Part shown: positions 12,501 through 24,500 of the stretch, piece after piece | How the letters are laid out: the number at the start of each line of letters is the position of its first letter | How positions within the stretch are numbered: the stretch's first letter is position 1 | DNA from: Megaustenia siamemsis | Taxonomy: Eukaryota; Mollusca; Gastropoda; Stylommatophora; Ariophantidae | DNA length: 64,000 bases | Assembly: GCA_032433765.1 (NCBI GenBank) | Contig: JAVIAB010000051.1 | Location: 80,126,244-80,190,243 of the forward strand | Direction of reading: 5' to 3' | Notes under the pieces: model-generated | What the model saw: the letters and a program-made list of their open reading frames with translations, nothing else | The model's database searches: none | What the model was told of the DNA's origin: nothing | Made by a program: the position numbers and the translations under genes

Positions 12501-15500
12501 TCTAATCCCAACTGTTCAAAACAGGGGAAGGTTGTCATGTGTTTATGTTCCACTAATAATGACATATACAGTCAGTTTTTGCAACACTGAAAAATCTGAA
12601 AGAAACTGGAGTTGTTGACACATTTTCTGTGGGACTCAGAAACTTCTAGAATTTATATAGTAAATGCCAAGACATTGCATATAGAGAGAGAATAATATAG
12701 ACTAGACATATAGAAATACTGAGAATTGTGGATGAAGCTAAAGGATTATCCAAGGACAAGCTAAAGGATTATCCAAAGACAAGCTAAAGGATTATCCAAA
12801 GACAAGCTAAAGGATTATCCAAAGACAAGCTAAAGGATTATCCAAAGACAAGCTAAAGGATTATCCAAAGACAAGCTAAATTATTATCCAAAGACAAGCT
12901 AAATTATTATCCAAAGACAAGCTAAATTATTATCCAAAGACAAGAGCAAATGGAAAAAAAGTTTGCTGAAGTTCTGTTCATTATGAGGAGTTGAAGTTTT
13001 GATAGTGTTGTCCATTGTTTACTTTACAGAAAAAAAAGGCATTCCATACTGCCAAACTCCCAATAGTGTGAAGTGTAGGGACTCTACTTTCGTTTACTCG
13101 AAAGACAGAAACTATTAGAATTCGAAACAATTAACAGCATGCAGTGCTTGAAATAAAATACATTGTTGTTTGTCACCATGCACTCAGTTAAACACAGTAT
13201 TATTAACATTCCATAGTGGAGTTTATTGCACATCTAGATATGTCTGACATTTACATGCATCTGGCTTTAAATGAAAATAAAATTATCAGATAGGAACTGC
13301 AGTTGCTGAACAATAATAGTTAATACAGTATTAGTAACTATGACTTGCATCAGTTCGTTCTGCTGTGATGGTCACTCATGGTGTGCTAAAACATACACCA
13401 ATTTAACTGTCATTTTAAATTTTTGTAAAATATGGACACTATAACACAAAACTTAAAAAAGAAAACAGGTCACATGTTAAATGTATGCACTTACAGCATT
13501 AAAACAGAAAGTAGCTGAATGTAAATAAAACAATTACCTGTCATTGAAGAATGTACAGACAAACACTTTCTTGTTTACCCATCAACACGCAGGTTTTTGA
13601 AAGGATTTAGGAAGGAAAGATAATCAATAAAAAAAATAGATGCATCATTATTGTGGTTTTGTTACTGAGGTGTACAAAGGATTAATCAGTGAGAGCAATA
13701 TCTACAGCAGAAATGTTTACAGAGTAAGATCATGACCTAAAATAAAGCCATTTAGTGTATTCTCAAAAATTAAAGAAAAGTAAGGCATTGATTATGCCCG
13801 TGCCGCTTTACTTTCCCAGAAAAAAATCAGTTACCCATTAAAGGTTGGGTGAACCAGAAGCCGTCGGTTGGGATCAAACCCTACCTCTTGTTCTTTGTAG
13901 TCCAGTTCACTAACCACTGAGCTATCATGGCTCCACTTACCGTACAGGGTAAAAGAAAAAGAGGCTAACCTAGAGGAACACTAAGGAAAGCAGCAACAAC
14001 AGCTAATATCAGCTTCCTTGCCAAGTTTGAAAGATTCGCCCACAAGAGGAACATGTTACAAAATGTAATGTGAGTCCTGTGCCAAGTCTGAAACTTGATA
14101 GCAAAGATTATCAGATGTGGAAAATCTAGAATTATTGCCCTAGATGCTGTCTCCAGTTCAAAAGGAGAATAGATATATGGATACATTACCGTCATTGGGA
14201 AATGGAGTGTAGTTTTTCTGCTTCTCAGAAATACCTCTTTTGATGCAACTCGGTCAAGTGATGTTTCTTTGGATGGCTTTCCTTCCCTGACTAAAGGATT
14301 GAGTTCCTTTTTTTCCCGGCAAGATCAACTGGAGGATTTGTTTAGAATCTTAATATTCAGCAGTGGTAAAGGATTTTTATCTCACTTTGCTAATCCATCT
14401 GTCCTGTATAACCAGCAGTAATCCTCTGCAAAACTATAATCTTCTAGTTACATAATATATTGTGATCTGGCATATTGAAAACTGCCAACAATATGAGTAC
14501 TTGATGAAATAAATAATTCAATCCGTAAATGTTTGTTGTTCTGCATTGTGCCACATTAGCATCCAGAGCATGTGAAGGAATGCTGTGCATTAATTTGTTT
14601 TTGTGTGGATATGTCCCAACCATAGTTGATTCCAGCCGTCTCATCTCTGGATCCTGTGGCTACTATAATTCCTCTTGCATTTGTGCTGATGATATCTGCC
14701 ATTAAGGAGGCCATCGATGATTTTGTAAGTCTTTCCCGCAACTTCACCCAGGGTCATGCCACCTGGCTGTGGCTGATCAATGAAGTTCAGCTATTTCTTC
14801 ATTTAGTTCCATGGTGGAGCTTTTCTTCTTTAATTTTGCTAACTTTTTACTGTTGATACATTTTTACATTTATATTTTCTTTGCCAACTATATCCCACGT
14901 TGTAGAAATCATTTTTCTTTTTTTTTTCTAAATTTTGTGGGGTGTTTGATTTTACAAAAAAAGAAAAGTTACACTACAGCTGATCATTTGGAAACTAGTT
15001 AATTGAGTCAACTTGTTTATTAAGAAATTAGTAAATCAGAATGTTATTAGTAAATTAATTGAAGACAGTCATAATTAAAGGTTAATGATATAATTTTAAT
15101 AAAATCATTATTAAGAACTAATGGTGTGAATGGCAATTTAAAAATAATCTTTTTTACCAGTGTGTTTAAAATCATTCATTTATTCACATGAGCAATAGAT
15201 AAGATTTCATGTCTTATCTTTATACAGGGTGTTTATAAAGTCTCACTACACTTGGTATCTAGGTCAATTTGAAAAAAAAATGTTTATGACGTCATCACAA
15301 TATGTGCTCCCACTGTCAATGAAATTTGTTGAATAAGTTTATTGCTACTGGAAATGTGGAAGATGCTCCACGATCTGGTAGGCCTGCTGTGAATGATGAA
15401 ATATGTTTAGATATCCAAGACAGAATCCTTAAAAGTCCAGACAAGTCATTAAGAAAACTGTCGCAACAAGTGAACTTACCATTGAGCACATATTGTGATG

Positions 15501-18500
15501 ACGTCATAAACATTTTTTTCAAATTGACCTAGATACCAAGTGTAGTGAGACTTTATAAACACCCTATATATATAGTAGTGATACATTTTAAGGTGCATAT
15601 AATTATTTAGTATATATTAACACTAATAATCAGAAGTGAATCTCTTAAGACATTCATTCAAATTGTTGGCTGTAGTGACTTTTAGAACACCCTGTATTAT
15701 GCTTATGTTGATTCTAATTTAACATTATTTATAGAAACTAGCAGTGAAGTGAACTTTGGAGAATTGTGAAAATTACACAGACAAAATTATTGCAAAGATA
15801 ATGCATATTGTGTACACAGCTAAAACTAAATTAAACAAGAAATGTTGTTGTCATCAAGTCACCTTAAAAATGAAATTATAACGTATTTATATACTATTAT
15901 GGTATGTATTATAGATAGCTCCAATAAAACATTTGTAAAAATGATTGAAAGTTTTACACTTGTAATCATCATTTCACTGCTAATTATTACAAAAACAGAT
16001 TCTTTGTTTCTGTTGGTTTTTAAATTCATTTTTTTATATTTGCACCATGAAGCTTTTCATTTATTTATGTCTTTAATGATGTGAGTATTTAAAGATGATA
16101 ATGAATTCTCTGTGAGTTCAAGGAAATGTAAATGTTAAAAAGTAGTGTTAATTATAAGTTTTATTATTTAGATTTTAATAAGGAAAGTGAGCGATTAAAG
16201 ATTTCAAGTGTTAAATACAAACATTGTCATCAATTAAAGACTTTACAATAAAATAGTGTGGTTTGTGTGTGGTGCATTGATATCATTTTCTGTTGTAGGA
16301 TCGCAGGATAATCTGAGCTTGCAACTTGCTTATTTTGTTCATTCCTCCAGTCTCTCCTTGTGCTAATACTTTGTATCATTGTGTAACAATTTAGATACTT
16401 TTCTACTTTTATTAATAAAATCTAATTTTACTTATACATTTTTTTATAGTAACCATTTCATTTACAGTATGTTGTTGCTTTCTTTTTATGCCTATAGTAG
16501 CATAAAACAATTTAAAGCTTTTAATAATCCTTTCTTTTTAAATAAAAATGTTTTGCAAATGCCACAATTAATTGTTTTGGAAGGATTTTTCACACTTAAT
16601 TGATGAAATAATATTGGTCTTTATAATTGTTTTTTTAAAATGTTTTTTCTCTTTGTCCACTTTCTTTATTGCCTATAATTTATTTTCTTCATGCGTCAGC
16701 ACTCTCAAGTCCAGGGTGTGAACTGAAAATGATTTTGAGGATGTTACATCCAGATGCAACCTTTAGTACTGCTGAATTTTTTATTTTCAGGACTAGCACG
16801 GAAGTATTTTTGTTTGTATGATTTTATTTACTTGTTCACAATGTTCTTTTGTATTCTCCCACCCCCACTCCAACACCCTCATCCTGTCTGATGGAGTTCA
16901 GATGTTGCCGGTAGTTTCATCTCTGACACCGTTCACCACACTTATTCCTCTTCTAGCGGTGCTGATGCTCTCAGCATTCAAAGATGCGTGTGATGACTAC
17001 GTGAGTTCAACATGAAGGCCTGTTGGTTTAATGAAAGAATGATCTTTGAAGAAGTGTTCCTTTATTGTTAGTTATATCCAGCACTCAACTTCATATTTGC
17101 CCAAATAGTCATTGTTGTTTTAAGGGTTGAAGCTTTGGCATTTGGGATTTGGATGGGCACGGCTCCAGGGTTCTGTTTTCTGTAGCACATTAACATTCAC
17201 ACTGCATGCGTCTGCATGTCTGCATTGTCGTAAAAAAAGCTTTAATTGGTAAGCTAGATCTTATAAAAAGAAAGTTATCCCTTTAATTGGTAAACTAGAT
17301 CTTATAAAAAGAAAGTTATCCCTTTAATTGGTAAACTAGATCTTATGAAAAGAAAGTTATCCCTTTAATTGGTAAACTAGATCTTATAAAAAGAAAGTTA
17401 TCCCTTTAATTGATAAACTAGATCTTATAAAAAGAAAGTTATCCCTTTAAATGGTAAACTAGATCTTATAAAAAGAAAGTTATCCCTTTAATTGGTAAAC
17501 TAGATCTTATAAAAAGAAAGTTATCCCTTTAATTGGTAAACTAGATCGTATAAAAAGAAAGTTATCCCCTCATTTCCACATATATAATTTTCTTGAATAT
17601 TTGGAAATCAAATATGTATAATTATATAGCTAAGATTTTATCATATTCATGAAATTATATCAGAGTAATATTTATTTTGTGAATCATTTTTGAACTATTG
17701 GGTACCATACCTTTATGCCGCTCAAATTATAAATGTTAGTTATTCTGTTGACACAAATTTTTCATGTCAGCTATGATATTTTCCAAAATTGTAAAAACTA
17801 TAGAAAATTTAAAATATAATTTCCCTTGCAAAGTGTTACATTAATGTGGAGTGGAAGATTGGTTTAGGTTGGGGAAAGAGAAAGATGTTGATCTGTCAAC
17901 AGCTTGCTGATTGATATAAGACCTGTATTTCTAGTTCTAGTCTGTTGAGTCTCCTTTGTCTCTTGAGATTAATATGATTCAGTGTAGTAGATGTTCTCTC
18001 AAATTATCATGATTTCAATTCAGAGTAGCAGATTTTTCATTCATCTCATAAAGTTATGATTTCAATTTAATATTACAGTGTCCATTAATATCTTCTCAAA
18101 GCTTTCTGATAAAGTATTTGTATTATTGTATATGTATAGCAAAGTAACAAGTAATAATTGCTATTTAATCAATGTACACTTTGTTTGAAGTACATACACA
18201 TGTTGGTTGTCAATTAAATGGTTTGAGAACCACTATGTTAATCAGTTATAGTGTAGCAGAAATAACATATAATGGGTGCATGTTTGTTGTAACTACTTGT
18301 AAGACATACCCTATTTGGGCTTTCTAATACATTAGCTTTTTGGTTTAAAATATAGCACCTTTAAATAAATGTTTCTCAGCAGGAAACAGGTAAACAGACT
18401 TCACTGGGGAAAAGTAGATAATCTAATAGTTCATAAAATTGAAGAGGTGCAAAATGTTTTAACCTGAAAATGTTAATCCACAAAATAAATGTTCAAAATG

Positions 18501-21500
18501 ATGGGATTCCCATGAGCCTCAGCAAGAAGTTATCAAATATGTCCATTTTAGTTTTGATTTATTACTAATTTTAACTGAGTATTATTAATTTAATGATTAA
18601 TTGTAAGCTCAAATGGCTGCTGGTTCAGGAAAAGAAAATATAAGGTTTTTAATTTTTAAATGTAGGAGTTTCTTTTATGTCCCTGACATTGTCTAGTTTG
18701 AATACATAGTTACAAAAGTAACCCTGTTTATTTATTTTCCTAACGGTTCTCTAAAGCTATCATTGCTCTACTGAGTGGGTAGTTGTTTAAGTTACACTTC
18801 TGAATGTGTTTCCCAGCTGCACGTCTGTCTTAGCTCATGCATGAGAGCTTTAGCATGATAGCACACAGATTGTTATTGGTTCTGATGAGTCTATGGCAGT
18901 TTCATAGCTTTAATTACACTGAGTTGGTTTCACACTTGTCATTGTAAACAATGATTAATTTATTTTTGCTCATTTAAGTGTTCAATAACCAGTTTTTTTG
19001 TTTGTATTTATTTTGTTTACAGAATTATTGTTCTTTTTTCAGTGTTCTTGCTCCTGTTCATAAGCTAATCGTCATTGTACTTTGACTGTGTCTATTACAA
19101 CTCCAAACTCTTTTCTGATCACACAATAAGATTTCAGCACAATTATAGCACCAGTGTTGACTCTCGTATTTTAAAAAAATTGATTAACATTATTTCAGGG
19201 ATTATTGATATTGATGTAATACCAGTGGGTATTTTATTCCTCTGAGTTGAGAGTTTGTCCTTGCTTGTGGACAATGGCTTTCTGAGTCTTTTATATCAGC
19301 AGTTTTTACCATTATATGGTAACTATGGCAACCTTTACTTTGTTTTGGGTAAAGGCATCAAGATGCATAGAAATGCTAAGCTGTTGTAAAGCTGATGATA
19401 ATCAAAATTAAAAAAAAAAGGTAAAAGTGGTATGGTAACAGCTTTACATAGGTTAGAAACAAAACAAAAGCTGAAGCCTTTTTTGGCCGAAACATCGTTC
19501 CACTTCTGTTTTGTTTCTCACCCACATAAAGCTGTTACCATACCACTTTTCTTTTTTTTTAAAAAATTTCATCTTAACTTTGTTAGCTAGTTCAAGCAGA
19601 AGTGCATCAAACTTCAGTGCAGACACCAACATTCCTATATAGTTCTTCTACATTGTATTTTGGCTGATCTATATTTTTGTTCCTCCCTAAAGTAACGCAA
19701 GTTGAGGTGTGTTGTTCTAATATGAGCAAGTGAAAAGATGAATTTCTTATTCATTTTTGTATTCATATTGTAATTTTGTTGAATCGATAAGCTAGATTCC
19801 TGAAAAAGAAAAATAGAGAATGAGTGTGATCACCTGAAAGAGAAATAGTGTAGGCACTGAAAGGTGCTATTGCATTTAGTGTGAAATGCATATTTGAGTA
19901 AGCACATGAGGCGGGGATCTTTTGAAAAATTATCAACAAGAAAATAAAAGATCTCATAAAAAAATGCTTCAGCAGAGCAACACAAGACAAGAATACAAGG
20001 ATATTGATCACAAGATGAAAGCCTTTGATCTACAGTCAGCTGAAAAGTCAAGAACAAGATTCAACCTTACCAACCATGCTCCAGTTGTGTGGAAATATTG
20101 TTTTAATCAATTGTAGAAAGAATGAATTAGCAGTAAAGTGAAAGTAACAGTCATTCTTCGCTGCCATTTTATTTTAAATCAAAGAGTATGCTTGATTCAT
20201 GTAGCAAGCTATTTTTAGCTGTTATTTTATTTTTTAAGTTGAGAAATTACACAGAGACAAGAACTATTAACTTTTATTCTATCTATTGACCTTTCGAGCC
20301 GTAACCGGCCCATAGGGCGTAGACCAAGATACACCTTCTCCTATATGAATTTTTGTTCTAGCAGTTTTCTTTTAAAGATATTTTATTAAATCTCGCCATC
20401 TGTCTCTGTTCTGTGCAAGCAGTTCTATCTCATTGAGGGAGCCGATTCCTGCTGCTCTTGCCTCTCTCATCAATGTTCTTCTCAGTGTCTCCCTGGGTCT
20501 TCCTCTTTTTCTTTTACCTGTTGTTTCCCATATGAGGGCTTGCTTTGCTATTCGATTATTATCTCTTCTCATCACATGTCCAACGTATGACCATCGTCTT
20601 TTCTTTATTACTGAAGATATTAGTGGTTGATTGGCGATTTCTCTAATTTCCTCGTTTGTTTTGAATTCGTTCCATTCTATACCAAGTATTTTCCTTAGAC
20701 ATTTATTTTCGAATGCGTTCAACTTTGTTTCTATATCTCTTGTTGTTTTCCAGCTTTCACACGCATACGTAAGGGTTGATAGTACATTTGATTTGAATAG
20801 CCTAAGTTTTGTGTTTGTGCTAATGAGTTTTGATTTCCACAACTTTTCAAGGCTTCTGAAAGACATTGCTGCTTTAGCCAGTCTGATTCTAATTTCTTTG
20901 CTCGTATCCCCTTCTCGATCAATGTGACTTCCAAGATAGATAAAGTGATCGATCTCTTCTACTGGTTTGTTTTCCATGTATATTTTGTCACTTGTTGGAA
21001 TTAAACTTTTCATGACTTTAGTCTTTTCATGATTGACCTCAAGCCCAATTTTGCTGGCTATTGATGATAGTTCATTTGTGTTTTCCTGCATCGTTTTTAT
21101 CTGACTGCTGATGAGAACTATGTCATCAGCAAAGTCGAGGTCCTCCAAATGGTCTCCTTGTATCCATTCGATGCCTTTATTACCAGTGCAGCATTTCTTC
21201 ATTATGAAGTCCATAACAATTCCAAATAACAAGGGCGATAAAATACATCCTTGTTTAACCCCAGTTTCTATTGGGAAACATTCGCTCAGTCCTTCCTCTG
21301 TTCGAACTGCACATGTGTAACCATCATACATGTCTTTGATAATATTTATGATTTTTGATGGTAAACCATATTGCTTCAGAATTTTCCACAAAGAATCTCT
21401 ATGAATACTATCAAATGCTTTTTTGAAGTCGATGAAGTTAAGTACAAAAGGTTTTTGCTTTTCAATATGTTCCTCCAATATAAGTCGTAGAGTGAAAATG

Positions 21501-24500
21501 TGGTCAAGACAGCTTCTCCCTTTTTTAAACCCAGCCTGTTCTTCACGCATTACTGTATCTATTGAATCCTTTATTCTATTTAGGATGATTTTACAGAATA
21601 ACTTTGAGGCAACTGACAAAAGTGTCACGCCTCTCCAGTTGTTACAATCTCTAAGATTGCCCTTTTTTGGGATCTTAACAATGATTCCTTTTTTCCATTT
21701 ATGAGGCGTCTTCTCTGTTTTCCAAATGATGTTGAACATTTTTTGGAGATGTATTAAATTATGGCTATCAATTGCCTTGAGGATCTCAGCTGTTAACTTA
21801 TCCTCTCCAGCAGCCTTGTTATTGGTCATTAGCTTTAAGGTGGTTTCTATTTCACTCAAGGTGAAGTCATCTAAATTTACATCTAATTCTGCTGCTGGTG
21901 TTTCAGCTTCAAAATCTATTAAACTGTGAGGTAGTGGACGGTTAAGAATTTCTTTGAAGTGTTCTGCCCAACGGGCTTTTATGTCTGCGCTTGTTGTTAG
22001 CATTAATCCAGATTTGTCTAGAATTGGTGTTCCACTGGATGTATAGGTGTTTGTCAGCATCTTTTGTACTGTATAGAGAGTTCTGCTGTCTCCTGTAATT
22101 GCAGCTGTCTCTGCTTTCTCTGCCAAGTTGTCTATATAAGCTCTTGTATCTCTTCTTGCCGAACTTTTCACTTTGTTGTCTAATTCTTTGTATGTTGCTT
22201 TTGCCAACAACTTTTATTACCCAACAATATAAAAACATGGATCATGCACAAGATTGAACAGGAGAACTTCTCTTTAATATTATTACCCAGAATAGAAAGA
22301 ACGAAGAAGCATGCGTGTTCATCTGTGAGATTAATAAATTCTCAGACCTGGTAGTAAAGCTATTTGGACTTAGTTATCATGTTATACCTGTTGTTTGCTA
22401 GTTTGTATGTGGGATGATATGTTATGTTGAATGAATTCCTAAAATTGAAATACTAGATTGAAATAAATCTATTTGAACCAATCAAATAACTCAGGTACAC
22501 TATTGATAAATCATACAAGTAGTCCCCAGTAATCCATTGTTCTTTTTCCTTTATATTTCAGCTCCCTGTGGAGCATAAGTCTTCAGCAAACACTTTCCAA
22601 GCTGTCCTATTTGGTGCCATTCTTTTTCATCTTTGTCTCTCCTTGTCTTTTTTGTGGCCCTTCCCTTCGAATCATCCTCTGAGGATTCCCATAAAAGAGC
22701 TTGTTATGTAATACTCTCTTTTTTTATTTTGTTTAACCAGCACTATATATTTTTTTGGGGCATCTTTCTCCACTGATGTTTGTCTGGTACATTGTTAGGC
22801 AGCTAATTAAACCCAGGGCTATATTCAGGCTATGTGCACTTTGCTAAAGTAAAGGTTTGAGAATCATCATCAGGTGGCAATTCCTGTGCATAAAATTACA
22901 CTCATTTGAAAGAATCTCTGTCTCTAGCCAGATCTCCCACTTTTTCCATTGTTATGTCTCTGATGTCTTGAAACCAACTTCTTTTTGGTATGCTCATGTC
23001 TTGTCTTCCTAGAATCGTGCCTGCTATTGTTCTTTCCAGCTCACTGTGTATTTTAACATGGTTACAGTATTTTAATTGGTTGGTGAGTAAGCCTAATAAA
23101 AGATCTACGCAGAAAGAGCATATTTTCTTCTGGTGGACTGGCCATCTAAGAAGGAAATCTTTTGTATATAATTCTGAGTAGGACAGGCTCATTAGTCTAG
23201 TAAGACTGTCTTTCTGGGAAAGACAATCTCTCACTGAAATAATTACTGCCTTCCAGAAAGGTCACCGAAACCCAAAAACCAGAGAACCAGTCCCAAAAAT
23301 ATGAAAAGTCAAAACCAAATATGAGGGAAGCAGGTACAAACATTAAACATTTGCATGCTGAAAATGGATACCCTGGACTGTATGGTGTACAACACAGAAC
23401 ACAGCATAATATGTTAATACATGAATGAAGAATTGAAGAAGTCAGATGTTTCATTTTCTTGTTTATGTGTGTGTTTGTGTGTCTCTCCGTCCTTTCAAGC
23501 TAAAGTCGGCAGATCAGGGAGAAATTCTACACTCCATGTCTAATTGATCTTTGCTATTTAGCATCAGACTTTATACAGGACCCACATTGCATCTTGCCAT
23601 ACAAATCAGATGTTGATTTATGTTCACCATATTTTCACAGCTGTGGATCTAATCGTTACTGTCTTTAAATTTATCAATTTAGAAAAATGTTTTTTGTGTT
23701 GCAAAAATTTAAATTACAACTTTCATTTTCTTGTTTTTTTTTTTTCCTTTGAATGAAATGTGCGTTATTATTATTCATTTGCTGCCTGCTTGCATAATTA
23801 ACAAGCTTGACCTGCTTATAAATGTCACCACCTCTAACATCCCACAGTTACTTTCTTAGTGACTAGTTACTAACTTGTATTTATTTAACACTTGCCAAGT
23901 ATTATTTATATATATTATTATATTATATATTATTAGTAGTTACATAGTACTATTACCTAATCTTTGCCTCACTTAAAAGGTTTAATTCCTTTTACATTTT
24001 TTTCTTTTTCATTTTGCAACAAGATAATAAAGGAACTATGTTGTAATATTAACATTATCTGTTGGTGTACAAGATAAAATAATTTCAATACTATGGTGTC
24101 CCATATGTATGTAAAATGATATAAAATTGTAGGGATTCCAACAGTGTATGTTACCTTATAGGTATTAATTGTTTTAACCTCACAGTGCCAAACTGCAGTA
24201 ATTGAAGGTTTAATGGGTCATTGTGTTTCCTTGTTATTATCACCTCCTCTAACGGATCATAGGAGATTGTGTAACTAAAGTGGATTTATCTGGAAATGAA
24301 CCCTTGATTTCTGGCAGTTTTTGAAAAGCAAAGCCAGCATACAACCACTTAACTACTATGTTGTTAATGTCATTACATTCATTAAAGCCTTACAAATTTC
24401 ATTTAATTTTAATTCCTGAACATTTTATACCATTTATTTTTCACTCTTTTTTACTGTCTTGTGTATATTAGGTAAGCACCATTGCTATCTGCTGTTTTAT

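Noticed and set aside
19763..20057. Overlapping open frames of 75-82 codons in both duplication units
   Set aside because: Identical in both units only because the DNA is duplicated; no family motif, start context or splice sites.
20631..20927. + strand open frames of 60-98 codons across the LINE-A copies
   Set aside because: They are antisense shadows of the reverse transcriptase.
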